The notes under the pieces were generated by a model. That model saw only the letters and a program-made list of their open reading frames with translations, made no database searches and was not told where the DNA came from. The translations under genes were made by a program, and so were the position numbers. 38,352 bases of DNA from NCBI GenBank assembly GCA_012184525.1, contig WOFQ01000125.1, forward strand, positions 1 to 38,352, read 5' to 3'. Source of the DNA: Xenoacremonium recifei (taxonomy: Eukaryota; Ascomycota; Sordariomycetes; Hypocreales; Nectriaceae). Shown here piece after piece: positions 20,125-30,595 of this stretch (position 1 is the stretch's first letter; each line of letters starts with the position of its first letter).

Positions 20125-20288
20125 CCCGCAAACCCCGTCCATCACACCATATGGGGGAATGGGGATGGGATGGCTATCGCGCGAGTCCAGAAGCAAGCGA
20201 AACAGGCGGGCATCCCGCTGATCTCCAACGCTCACCTCACTCCCCAGAGCGGGGATGCGAGGGGAGTCTGGGGGACTGATCTTCGGGG

Positions 20289-20295
20289 TATATAA
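20289..20295 (+). promoter_or_regulatory. TATA box of the sugar transporter
   Basis: TATATAA ends 93 bp before the transporter ATG at 20389, a normal distance for fungal promoters. Confidence 0.6.
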
Positions 20296-20388
20296 GTTGC
20301 GATCTGCGTCCAACAATGCTTTGAAGTCCTCGTCTCTCGCTGCCATCCCGCCCTCGACAATTAAGCTCCTGGCTCAATCGAAGCAACA

Positions 20389-22594
20389 ATGACGAAGACA
20401 CCCTCCACCGAGCTCGCTGAGTCTTCTCACGATGAGAAGAACATCAGCTCGAGCTTCCCCCCTGACGAGCAGCTGGAGCAGGTCCCCCAACAAGGCCGCC
20501 GCAAGTCTGTCGCCCTGAACATCGTCGAGAACCCTCTGAAGGTAAGCCTCCCACTGTCTTAGTTGTCCCGCCAGCATTGTTATGTGAGATGTTGACATTC
20601 TTGCCCTCTCCCAGCGCAAATCCCCCACTGAGGTTGTTGCCGATGCCAAGGCCTTTGCTGAGACTCATGGCATGCCCGAGCACGCCTCTCTCTTTGGTCG
20701 TGCGGCCCTTGTTGCCCGCGACCAGGATACTTTCGAGAGGCTCACCGAGATCGACGAGAATGAGCGCGCCGCCCTTCTCTACGAGAGGGACCACAAGTGG
20801 CACGGTCCCAAGATGCTGTGGTACTCTATCTCCCTTTGCGCCATCGGTGCTGCTACTCAGGGATGGGATCAGACTGGATCCAACGGAGCCAACTTGTCCT
20901 TCCCCAAGGAGTTCCACATTGATGGTGATGGAAAGGACGAATGGATTGTGGGTATTGTCAACGCCATCATCTTCTTGACGGCCGGTCTCATGTTAGTTCC
21001 CATCCACCGCATTCGTTCCTCGTGTGTTCCTCGTGGCTGACTGTAACACAGTGGTGCTTTCATCGTCGATCCCCTTAACCACTACTTCGGCCGACGAGGC
21101 GAGATCTTCATCACGGCTTGCTGTCTCACTGCCACCCCTATTGGTTCCGCTTTTGCCAAATCATGGCAGGGACTGTTTGCGGCTCGATTCGTCATGGGTA
21201 TTGGTATCGGTGCCAAGAATGCCACTGTTCCTATCTACTCAGCTGAGATGGCCCCTGCCCGCATCCGAGGTGCTCTCGTCATGTTCTGGCAGCTCTGGGT
21301 TGTCGTCGGTATCTTCCTGGGTTTCTGCGCCAACGTCATTGTCAAGGACGTCGGTGACATTGCCTGGCGACTTCAGCTCGGTTCCGCTTTCATCCCCTCG
21401 TTCATTCTTGGCTGTGGTATTTTCTTCTGCCCCGAGTCTCCTCGTTGGCTCATGAAGCACAACCGTCATGCCGAGGGTTTCAAGTCCATGGTCCGCCTCC
21501 GAGACCACCCCATTATTGCTGCTCGAGACTTCTACTACTCGTGGGTCATCTACGAGGAGGAGCTCAAGATGGCCGCTGGCGCCGGTTACTTCTCTCGTAT
21601 GTGGGACTGCTTCCGCATTCCCCGCATTCGACGTGCCAACTACGGTGCTTCCACGGTGATGATTGCTCAGCAGATGTGCGGTATCAACAGTGAGTTGACT
21701 TGGCACCCATGCAATTCGTATGATGCTAATGCTTTACAGTTATCTCGTTCTACAGCTCTACCATCTTTGAGAATGTCGGCTACACTGCCACCCAGGCTCT
21801 GTATGCCTCTCTCGGCTACGGTGCTATTCAGGTCGTTTCTACGATCCCCACTCTCTTCCTCATCGATACTAAGGGCCGACGAACTCTCACACTGATTACC
21901 TTCCCTCTGATGTGTATCTTCCTGTTGGCTGGTGGCCTTTCCCTCCTTAAGGACTCTGGTAGCAGGGGTTCCCAGATCGGACCCGTTGTCCTGTAAGCCA
22001 CTTAACAATAGTCGATTCTGTGCCTGTGCTAATTTCTTCGTCAAACAGCTTCGTCTACCTGTTCACCATTTGCTACTCTCTTGGTGAGGGCCCCGTTGCC
22101 TTCCAGTACTCTGCCGAGGTCTTCCCTACGATCCAGCGAGAGCAGGGTATGGCCTGGGCCGTCTGCATCAACAACACCTTCGGTAAGCTTTTTTGTCCCA
22201 ATTTCATCACGATCGTTCGCTGACACAGTCTGTTATAGCTGGTGTTCTCAGTCTGACCTTCCCTCGAATGAAGACTGTAATGACCCCCACTGGTGCCTTC
22301 GGGTTCTACGCTGGTCTGAATTTGATTGCCTGGTTCATGATCTTCTGCTTCGTACGTGAGACAAAGCAACTCACCCTTGAAGAATTGGATCGTAAGTCAC
22401 ATATTTGTTAAACTCCTTTCAAACTTTCGCTAATGCCAGCTGCAGAGGTCTTCTCCGTTCCCACCAAGGAATTCATCTCCTACGAGCTGACTGTCTGGCT
22501 TCCGTACTTCATCAAGCGACACATCTTCCGACAGAACATCGCCAAGCCTCCGCCAATTATTGAGAAGGCTCCGAGCGCTGACGATATGCCGTAA
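20389..22594 (+). CDS. MFS sugar/polyol transporter (inositol-transporter-like)
   Basis: 618 aa in seven exons: 20389-20541, 20615-20991, 21052-21689, 21740-21992, 22049-22182, 22239-22391 and 22446-22594. All introns are GT-AG (50-73 nt) and frame is kept. A long hydrophilic N-terminus (about 120 aa) precedes the first membrane segment. Sugar-porter signatures are present: GRRGEIF after TM2, PESPRWLM at the loop after TM6, DTKGRRTLTL and RETKQLTLEELDQVF at the end. QQMCGIN marks TM7. It is a plasma-membrane proton symporter for a hexose, inositol or related polyol. The motif set resembles fungal inositol-type transporters, but substrate cannot be set by eye. Codons are richer in C at third positions than in its neighbours, suggesting strong expression. 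Confidence 0.92.
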
Positions 22595-23328
22595 GCGGCT
22601 TTGATGGCCCGCTGCGACATCGCCACATAGTGCTGGTGCACTGTGAAGTAATATTCTGGAAGTTTTTTGGTATCTGGGCACCCTCATTGTATTTTGGCAA
22701 GGAGAAATAGCATGCTTAGCTTTGTCCTGCCAGTGCCTCAGCTGGATGCTTGAACATAGCGACTTAGATTGGTATACAATTGAGTTTTGAACAATATGAA
22801 GCTAGTCCTACGTGAATTATTCGTGTGTTGAACTTTTTTCTAGGCTAGCCTTCCGTAAGCAAAACCTCGATAGTTGATAGCATGGCCAATCTGACTAGGC
22901 AGGGGTGGTGAGCCATGGTTTGAGATGTAATGACAGTACATTTCCTGACCCCCTAGGCTACCTTTGAAATGCACCTTGCTCTGTTGTTGTCCGGCTTCAC
23001 GACTTAATATCGCGAGCATATGCCGTCGGAGCGATGCAAAAGGTTTCATTTTCACTCAAACATCTATAATGGTAGTCTTGCGACTTTTCTTTCTTCTCAG
23101 GCTTTCTACAACCTCCATCACTGCTTGGATCTTTTTGCTAATAATGATCTAGTTGCACTGGGTTTTGGTGCGCTACGTGTCGCAGACCCTTTTTTTGCTG
23201 ACACCCAGGATGCAGGCAAAGCAAGGATGAATTACCCAGCGGGCTAAATGTACAAATTGGCAGAGTCCCGTCGTTGCTGACACGAAATCCAAGCCTTCTT
23301 TCTTTTTTATTCTCCTCGTCCTCTAATC
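22595..23328. other. Gene-free gap between transporter and FMO
   Basis: Contains the 3' region of the transporter and the promoter of the flavin monooxygenase. Short frames occur but no gene is supported. A poly-pyrimidine tract (about 23297-23315) precedes the monooxygenase ATG. Confidence 0.55.
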
Positions 23329-25093
23329 ATGGTGTCGGATAAGACCAAAGTTGCCGTGGTGGGCGCCGGTATGTCGCAATGATCATATTTCACCGGCTCG
23401 CGAGTATCTAATGTTTTATTCTCGACAGGTCCCGCGGGATTGGCAGCGCTCAAAGAATTGAGGGGCCTAGGATTCGATGTGACACTGTTCGAACGACGCG
23501 ATAATGTGGGCGGCATTTGGTCATGGACTTCGGATAGTACCATAACTGCGGCACTGAAAGAAACACGATTATGCAACAGCAAACTCCTGGTGAGTGGCTC
23601 TACTACCTGATCCTCAACCCTAAAAAGTCCCTGACTGACACAAACTATAGGTCTCAATGAGCGATCATCTGTTGCCAAAAGGTACGAGACCCAGTCTGCA
23701 CTTTTCAACGATATTGATTGACTAGTGAACAGATTTCCCTCTGTTCCCAGCTGCACCAGATATGGAATCATATTTAAGGTCTTATGCCTCTCATTACGAC
23801 TTATATCGAAACATCGAGTTTAGCAAGACTGTCACGCGGCTTTCCAAAGGGAATGAAGAGTCGCAATGGCAGCTGCAGTTTGCAGATACGCCAGATGAAC
23901 CGAAACAGTTTGACAGAGTTGTTTGGGCGACTGGTGATTTTCTCGATCCGCGCCCGATACGTTTCGAAGGCCAGGAGCAATTTTCTGGTCCTATTGTACA
24001 CTCACAAAGCGTTAGAGACTATGCGCCATTTCACGGCAAAAATGTCATGGTATTGGGTATCGGAAACACCGCCGGTGACATCGCCATTAACCTGGTTGAC
24101 CGAGCGAACAAAATATACCTTTCACACAGACGAGGGGCCAAAATAATTAAACGATCCGACGCCAAAGGAGCACCAGCCGATGCCCTGCTGACCCCAACAA
24201 TGTGCTGGCTCTTGTGGCGGATCGAATCGTACTCGCCTTGGCTCTACGGCAAAATCATGGACAATGCTGCCGACGAGAACTTCAAACGAAACTGGGGCGA
24301 CAATAAGCCAGAATGGGGATTCGCAAACTCTCCAAGCATTAAAGATGGCCAGTTTATCGTGTGCAACGATGAGCTTATCCCGTACGTAAAAGAAGGTAAA
24401 ATTGCTTCTGTGCCAGGAATCAAGCGCATCATTGGGCCCCGGTCAGTGGAAATGAGCGACGGCCAGATCATTGAAGATGTTGATTGTATCATTACATGTA
24501 CCGGCTACGAGTCTGACATGGAATTGCTCTCCGAGGCCCTTACCTTCGTCGAAGGTCCTTCCGGGTCAGCTCCATTGCCGAACCTATACATGGGCATCTT
24601 TCCGCCGCAGCACGCAGACTCATTGGCGCTAATCAGCAATGTCCATCCTCTCGCATTACCGCAGATACCGAACCGAAAGCTGGCAGCCATGAGCGTCGCC
24701 CAGGTTTGGGCAGGAAACTCTTCGCTTCCGTCCATCCCTGCGATGGAAACATGGGCATCCCAGCACAACAACTGGCTCACAAAGCGTCTCGAACAATCTC
24801 TCATATCTGGCCGAGGTCATGTTCTTCCGATCGAATGGCAAACTTTTGTTCATAGCACAGCTGGAACAGGAATATTCGACAACATTGGCTGGGGTCCGAA
24901 GGCGTGGAAACTCTGGTGGACGGACCCGGAACTTTACAAAGCTCTGGCGCATGGCCCATTGACAGCATACTCTCTTCGGCTTTTCGAGACGGGGAAAAGG
25001 CCTGTATGGTCTGGAGCACGCCAAGCGGTTATAGATGCTTATCTGGAAATGGAGCAGTTGAAGAAAGGGTGTGTTGCAGAGCAACAATCCTAA
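23329..25093 (+). CDS. Flavin-containing monooxygenase (FMO-like)
   Basis: 530 aa from exons 23329-23368, 23429-23589, 23651-23681 and 23733-25093. Introns are 51-61 nt. FAD motif GAGPAGL is at residues 12-18, followed by LFERRDNVGGIW. The FMO-type fingerprint is FSGPIVHSQSVRDY, with HxxxxxxY in place of the BVMO tryptophan. The NADPH motif is VLGIGNTAGDIAINL and the conserved later block is DCIITCTGYESD. Class B flavin monooxygenases oxidise nitrogen, sulphur or carbonyl substrates. No membrane anchor or signal peptide was seen. It neighbours the sugar transporter and the GH16 gene; neither gives a clear clue to its substrate. Confidence 0.9.
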
Positions 25094-25759
25094 AATGGGG
25101 ATATTCAGTCGCTACAGCGATCTGTGCATGTTTCTGCCTCTACTCTGGTTTACTTTAAAGCAAGTCGGTATTCCGATCTATTGACCATCTTTCGAGCCGT
25201 TCTGTGAAGGACCTGGTATGAGTTTATTTGAATGATTATTTGCAGCAATAAGGAGCCAAAGATATTTATATCCTTCTGCTTATTGGCAATTATCTTACGT
25301 GTACGGGGCAGTGACAACAACCGGAAGAGTGAGCATTAGCCCCAATGTGGACTGATCGCTACGGCTGAGCAAGGAACTTCGCTGGAATGGGCAGCTCCCA
25401 GATCCTTCAGGCCCACGCACTCAGCAGGCCCGGACATCCGCAATCGTTTCAAGTAAAGAATCTGGGAGCAATTGGGAATAGCTGCAAGGCAACGTTGCCT
25501 GTCGATGTTCCATCTATCCCCAGGACAATAGTTTCATGCCGATGGCTTCAGACGAATCGATCGTTTCAACATGCGGCTGCAATTTATTCGGAAGGATTGT
25601 GCTGAAGAAAGAAACTACGTTAACTCAATGGGGCCATTCCAGGGCAGTGTTGAAACAACTGTAAGATCGAGAGACTTAAGAGGTATAATAATACGGCGGC
25701 AGCGTCCGCTTGGGAGACTTGTCATCCTCGCTAGGGAGCTTAACCATTCAGTCTTCACG
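25094..25759. other. Gene-free gap before the GH16 gene
   Basis: Holds the FMO 3' region and the GH16 promoter. An open frame runs upstream of the GH16 ATG from about 25571, but it starts without ATG and lacks domain content. I read it as leader sequence. Confidence 0.55.
25684..25692 (+). promoter_or_regulatory. TATA-like box of the GH16 gene
   Basis: TATAATAAT begins 76 bp before the GH16 ATG at 25760. Confidence 0.5.
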
Positions 25760-26596
25760 ATGCATTTCTTTAATTCTTTGATCACTTTTGCTTTGCCGTT
25801 GGGGCTGGTATCCGCTGCCCCCAAGACCTGCGCTACGAAGCGATCCCCAGCGCCGGCGCTGGTGGATGGTAAATACGTTCTCAATGAACGGACGACTTTC
25901 GCCAACTCGGCTGTCTACACTTTCGATGGAACTTCCTTGCCCTCTGGTCTGGTGGCGAGCGACTATGCGCTTAGTTCGCATTCTTTTACCCCATCTAACG
26001 TGAACCTTGTGGACGGCTATCTTGAACTTCTGGTCAACGGGGGCCAGACGGTGATGCCATACACCTGCGGCGAAGTCACTACATCATTCTCCAATATCTT
26101 GTATGCCAGCGTTCGCACTACTGCGATTCTGACTGACCCTGCTGGAGTCTGTAACGGTATGTGGGTACCTCGTAATTGTAAATATTTTATTTCTAATTTG
26201 ATCGCAGGAATGTTCTTTTACAAGAACGACAACCAAGAATCCGACATTGAGTGGCTGTCGGACGCCAACTCCCTCTCCAACCAGGGAACCCGATACCTCT
26301 GGCTCACCAACCAAGCAACAACCGTTGGAGGGACGGCGACCGATAACGCAGTCACGCCTCCTTCAAACCCTACCACTACTGAGCACGAATACCGCCTTGA
26401 CTGGACCGAAGGACTTGTTCAGTGGTACGTGGACGGCGTTTTGGTCTGGGAGACTACTGAGAACGTACCGAGCGAGGCCGGCCCGTGGGTGTGGAACAAC
26501 TGGTCCAACGGCGACGATGGATGGAGCGCTGGCCCTCCTGCTGTGGATGCTATCTTCAAGATCAAGGAAATCGAAATGTACTACAACACTGCCTGA
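25760..26596 (+). CDS. Secreted glycoside hydrolase family 16 (beta-glucanase-like)
   Basis: 261 aa from exons 25760-26156 and 26208-26596 over a 51-nt intron. The N-terminus (MHFFNSLITFALPLGLVSA) is a signal peptide, probably cut near residue 19. The GH16 catalytic motif is ESDIEW, with E143 as nucleophile, D145 and E147 as acid/base. Later family blocks include EYRLDWTEGLVQWYVDG and PWVWNNWSNGD. The enzyme would cleave beta-1,3(4)-glucans or act as a cell-wall transglycosylase outside the cell. The ATG at 25760 was chosen because it begins the signal peptide. The intron has no stop and keeps frame, so retention would insert 17 residues just before the catalytic site. It has no obvious link to the small-molecule genes around it. 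Confidence 0.88.
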   Translation: MHFFNSLITFALPLGLVSAAPKTCATKRSPAPALVDGKYVLNERTTFANSAVYTFDGTSLPSGLVASDYALSSHSFTPSNVNLVDGYLELLVNGGQTVMPYTCGEVTTSFSNILYASVRTTAILTDPAGVCNGMWVPRNCKYFISNLIAGMFFYKNDNQESDIEWLSDANSLSNQGTRYLWLTNQATTVGGTATDNAVTPPSNPTTTEHEYRLDWTEGLVQWYVDGVLVWETTENVPSEAGPWVWNNWSNGDDGWSAGPPAVDAIFKIKEIEMYYNTA

Positions 26597-27495
26597 GAGC
26601 AAAGTTGAAAGGACTGATGGCCTGCGACCTTCGTGTTTGATCCGCGATGTTGCTAGGAGCACCGTCATTTGAGATTTGGATACTAATTATACGTGTACAT
26701 ATTCGACATTTAAACCTGGAGCCACTAGGATAGCATTGGGATGAAACTTCCCAGCTCTTCAATTGACCTCGCAAATTTGTGAGACATTGAATTCCATTGG
26801 ATTAAGAAAAAGTTCGGCAGGACGGGAGTAGGTTGATGGCATCTGCGGAAGATCACAGAAGCTGACACCTTTCGGGGCTTCAACATGGCCGTTTGCACAG
26901 CACAGGATGTGGTCATATGCAAACTGTTTCTGACTGAGGTGCTTTATAGAACGAGTGGCCGGCGATTGATAGCGCTGCGGATGAAAGGATAGCCAAGTTC
27001 ACACCCCTTCATCTTCCTTTGCGACCAATTCCCGACAGCAATGTCGCGAGAGGCTGCTGGGCCGCATGGGCTGATCCCGGGCTACGGGGCTGTGCTGTAA
27101 GACTTCCGCTGAATCTTAGTGCAGGCCGCTGAAGATGGTAGACCCTCCGATGATACCAATCCAAGTTGACAATCTGGATGGGATGTAACAGTCCTCTAAA
27201 TTCGTCTATCTAGAGACTCCTCTGCAACTCTAGTATAACGTCAATTGTGTGTTCCTGGTGCTTAGCTAACTGCTGTGGCGTTGAATTCCAGTGGCCAGAC
27301 CCCATGATTGTGGCCCGCATCCCCTCTGTCAGCTCGTGCCAACAAATAAAAAATCGCATCATGGTGGAGCGATGACATCCTGTCTCCTCAGGAATAAAAC
27401 TCGTGAGGCATATCTCAAGCGCAATAACGAATTCGTCCTCGGTTCCCAGCTCTCCCACTGTTCACCCTAGAAACAGATCTTCTTCAGACTTCAAG
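26597..27495. other. 0.9 kb gene-free gap
   Basis: No gene is supported on either strand; frames are short and domain-free. AATAAAAAAT near 27344 lies about 150 bp before the ABM-protein ATG and may serve as an AT-rich core promoter. Confidence 0.5.
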
Positions 27496-27876
27496 ATGGT
27501 TTACACAATTGTCGTCCACCTCTACGCCAAGGATGATCCGGAATGCACCGCCAAGCTCACAGCCAAGCTGATCGAAGCTAGCCGCGTCTACTCCAAGGAC
27601 AAGGAAACCATCTCCTGGTTCGTCATGCAGGACTTCAAGGACCCCCGAGCTTTCACTATTGTCGAGCGCTACGAGCAAGAGAGCGTTAGTAGTCCTTCAC
27701 CGTATGCTTCTCGTCCTTGACTGACCAAGTGCATCCCACAGAGCCAGAAGTACCACCTGGAAAACCCATACTGGAAGACCTTTGATCCCTATGTTATCCC
27801 GTTGCTGGAGAAGCCTATGGACTTGCGACGCTTGGGAGAGCTGGATACTAGCAAGGATGTGGTGGTGCCGGAGTAA
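27496..27876 (+). CDS. Small ABM-domain (antibiotic biosynthesis monooxygenase-like) protein
   Basis: 107 aa from exons 27496-27684 and 27742-27876 over a 57-nt intron. The fold pattern is a ferredoxin-like ABM domain: strand YTIVVHLYAK, helix with AKLTAKLIEASRVYSKDKET, strand ISWFVMQDFKDPRAFTIVERYEQES, then SQKYHLENPYWKTFDPYV. Family members are small dimers that act as cofactor-free monooxygenases, decarboxylases or quinol oxidases; many are uncharacterised. The ATG has an A at -3. It lies tail-to-tail with the D-2-hydroxyacid dehydrogenase and may belong to the right-hand block. Confidence 0.8.
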
Positions 27877-28201
27877 AGATGGGACTCCCATCCGCGCTGC
27901 CTGTAAAAGCCTGCCTACTGTAGCCCAGAGGCAATATGGCAAGGCCCCTACCAATGAAATTCAAGAAGATTTCCTATAATAGCAATTGGCTTTGCAGCCT
28001 TAGGAGGGCAGTTCTCTGTTGCCTACCGAAGCCCCGTACATGAAACGAGGAGAGCCCCAAACAGAGCAGCATTTGAGTCAACAAGAACAAGCCAGACTAT
28101 GAGCAAGTTGGAGCACTGAGATCCTGACACATATGTTTCCTTTGTGTATCCCAAAGCATCCACTCTATATCCCATGTTTATTGCCAAAGCTACTATTACT
28201 C
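27877..28201. other. Convergent 3' gap between ABM gene and dehydrogenase
   Basis: 325 bp between two gene ends. No coding signal or recognisable element was seen. Confidence 0.55.
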
Positions 28202-29158
28202 CTAAACGAGCTTCCCTTTGACATTCTCTTCCCCATTCAAGACGGCTAGCAATGTCTTGATTACAGCGATACCACTCGCACTCTGGTTCTCTATTGTGGA
28301 CGCCCCGATATGTGGCGTCACAATAACATTGTCCAACTCGAATAGTTCTGGATAAGCTTCCACAGTCGGCGGCTCAACCTCCACCGCATCTAGCACAGCC
28401 CCCCAGATCCGCTTCCTCTTCAACTCTTCCAGCAATGCTTTCTCGTCAACGAGTCCTCCCCTCGCTGCGTTGATTAGAATGGAGTTATCTTTCATCAAAC
28501 CAAGTTCCCGTGCACTAATCATGCCTCTAGTATTTGGAAGTAACGGAACATGCAGAGTGACGACATCTGACTGCTCGAGAAGCTCATCCAAGCTATTCAC
28601 TCTCGAATGAGCAATGTCTTGCCAGGCCTCTGCTGGCGCGTGCGGATCATAGGCGACAATGGATGATTGGCATGCGCCAGTCCACTTCAAAGCTGTTTCT
28701 CGCCCAATGTTTCCCATGCCGACGATGCCCACCGTCTTTCTGAAGAGACTCAACCCCAGAGTCTTGCTCCGGTTGATCTTTTCTCCCGCACGAATGCGAC
28801 GGTCAATTTCCGTGACTCGACGGCTTAGTGAGAATGCAAGGGCCATTGTCAGTTCCGCGACTGTTTCTGAGTTCAGTGCTGGTGTGTTGTGCACGGCAAC
28901 TCCCGCTTCTTTGGCGGCCTGCAAGTCGATGTTGTCAACGCCAACTCCTTGTTTGACAACGCATTTGAGACGCGAGGCGGCCTTGAAGTCAGCCGCCGTC
29001 AATCGTGTCTCTGATCGCAGAATAACACCATCGGCTTCGCTGTGCCAATTGCTCTTCTTTGGGTCATCGGGTAGGATAGTTATAATTCCCGGCGTCGATT
29101 GCAACAGAGCAATGGCGTCCTTGTGGTAAGGATCAAGTATGAAGACGGTTTTTGCCAT
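28202..29158 (-). CDS. D-isomer-specific 2-hydroxyacid dehydrogenase
   Basis: Intronless, 318 aa, with ATG at 29158. The Rossmann motif is GIVGMGNIGRETA (GMGNIG at 147-152). The catalytic set is R233 in INAARGGLVDE, E262 in AVEVEPP and H283 in TPHIGAST, as in D-3-phosphoglycerate, glycerate and hydroxypyruvate dehydrogenases. It interconverts a 2-oxo acid and the D-2-hydroxy acid with NAD(P)H. It lacks the ACT or ASB extension of long PHGDH forms, so serine biosynthesis is less likely than a catabolic role. It is divergent from the RraA-like aldolase gene, and the two share the promoter at 29159-29573. It could reduce a 2-oxo acid, such as one released by that aldolase. Confidence 0.92.
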   Translation of the reverse strand: MAKTVFILDPYHKDAIALLQSTPGIITILPDDPKKSNWHSEADGVILRSETRLTAADFKAASRLKCVVKQGVGVDNIDLQAAKEAGVAVHNTPALNSETVAELTMALAFSLSRRVTEIDRRIRAGEKINRSKTLGLSLFRKTVGIVGMGNIGRETALKWTGACQSSIVAYDPHAPAEAWQDIAHSRVNSLDELLEQSDVVTLHVPLLPNTRGMISARELGLMKDNSILINAARGGLVDEKALLEELKRKRIWGAVLDAVEVEPPTVEAYPELFELDNVIVTPHIGASTIENQSASGIAVIKTLLAVLNGEENVKGKLV

Positions 29159-29444
29159 TGTGAAGTTACTACAGAGCAAGGCTAAAGTGAGGTTCGAGGT
29201 GAGAGCTATAACTAAATCTACGACCTATGAAAACGGACCATTTCACTCCGTGGAACCAAGTTCCCGTATCTCGAGACGGAGATTCCCCGCGGGATTTCCC
29301 CGTGCTTCTACGTCAGAACTCGGGGCCGAGCTCGGCGTAGCGCGGGGATCCGGTTTCCGCACGGAGCTATCACGGAGCTCCATGGGCCGTGGATTCTACT
29401 TCTTTGTCGCTTCAACACATTGCAGCTATAAGCGTCTAAGAGGT
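29159..29444. promoter_or_regulatory. Shared divergent promoter rich in CGG/CCG elements
   Basis: It separates the dehydrogenase from the RraA-like gene and is dense in CGG and CCG triplets, the half-sites of Zn2Cys6 factors. It contains the direct repeat CACGGAGCT twice (about 29360-29379, two bases apart), a CCCGCGGG core near 29288 and GAACTCGGGG at 29316-29325. The last element recurs in the regulator gene at 34427. TATAAG is at 29427-29432, about 142 bp before the ATG at 29574. Confidence 0.5.
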
Positions 29445-29573
29445 ATGAGTCTTACGAAACTGGTACTGAAATTCCTATGCACAGGCCCTTCAATTACCTC
29501 TAGACGAGTAACGGTTCCAAAACATCCGCCAATCACCAGATTTCGCTGTGTCTCGACGCGCTCGTTCACAAGC

Positions 29574-30429
29574 ATGGGTTCCTCTTCTGACCCTATTGTC
29601 CAGGCACTGCAAGCCTACACCACGTAAGTTACCAATCGACCGAGACAAAAGTGCTTTGGTTCATCATAAGAATAGCTGCGACGTGAGTGATGCTCTTTGT
29701 AAGATCAAGTCAGACAAGGCCCGTAACGGAGGATTTCTCTCCGGCTTGACTATGTGGTCTCCCCAGAGACAGGAGGGAGCCACCAAGATCGTTGGGCCAG
29801 CCTATACTGTCAAATATGTCCCATTAGACGACCCATCACCCAAGCATCCGACTCACTATGTAAGGCTGCGCATTTTCTTACTTCAAGCCGAAGAATGTCT
29901 GCTAATTTGGAGATTCAGATTGACTCCGTCCCTGAGGGTTCCGTCATTTTCGTATCCTGTCCACCAAAGATCCCGAATGCTGTGTATGGAGGCTTGATGA
30001 CGACACGTGCTAAGGCTAGCAAGGCGGTTGGATCAGTCATCGATGGGCGATTTAGGGATCTTCAAGAACAGAGAGACCAAGAGTTCCCGGTAAGTCACCC
30101 TCCTCTCGTTCCGTCGATTAATATTCGTTTCCGAGATTGACTTCCATTGGCAGATCTTCGCCCGTGATGTTGGAACAGCGCCGCCCTATGAAATGGTCAA
30201 AGTGAGCGAGGTTAACGTACCAGTCAAACTGCAAACCGACGATCAAGACATAACCATAAACCCTGGGGATTATATAATTGGAGACGTCAACGGTGTCGTA
30301 GTCCTACCCAAGGAGCTAGCAGAGAAAGCATTGCCCCTGATGGCACAGCAAGTCGAGGCAGACTCTCAAATGGCTGTCGCAATTGCCAAGGGAATGAGTT
30401 TTTCGGAGGCGAGCAAGAAGTTCAGATAG
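29574..30429 (+). CDS. RraA-like / HMG-CHA aldolase family protein
   Basis: 226 aa from exons 29574-29623, 29676-29859, 29919-30089 and 30154-30429. Introns are 52-64 nt and in frame. The core matches the RraA-like fold (PF03737): TTCDVSDALCKI, YGGLMTTRAKASKAVGSVIDGRFRD and PGDYIIGDVNGVVVLP. The DGxxRD motif with R124 and D125 is the signature of class II pyruvate aldolases acting on 4-hydroxy-4-methyl-2-oxoglutarate or 4-carboxy-4-hydroxy-2-oxoadipate. Those enzymes release pyruvate and use a divalent metal. An in-frame ATG at 29445 would add 43 residues that resemble a mitochondrial presequence; the TATAAG at 29427 argues for the shorter form. It is divergent from the D-2-hydroxyacid dehydrogenase. 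Confidence 0.87.
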
Positions 30430-30595
30430 CCGTTCAAACTACGGGTCAGAGTCTTTTCATTTGCACAAACTTCTAGATGGCTGTGTGAAACGGATTATTC
30501 TGAGAACTAGAAAGTTATATATTTGAAGGTTGTAGCCCGTTTGTCTCATAGGGCTGCATCGCGAGACAAATATTAAAGCACCTCTTTAAAACTGT

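Larger units (their letters stand above)
18879..20388. other. 1.5 kb gene-free GC-rich stretch and transporter promoter
   Basis: Frames of about 60-110 codons exist on both strands from 19000 to 20350, but none starts convincingly, shows a domain or joins by splicing. The last 400 bp are G-rich with AGGGG-type boxes and a TATA box, listed separately, and serve the transporter at 20389. From 18900 to 20000 I recognise nothing. Confidence 0.5.

Noticed and set aside
20444..20917. Minus-strand 157-codon frame opposite the sugar transporter
   Set aside because: It is antisense to exons 1 and 2; its openness follows from the strong codon bias of the transporter.
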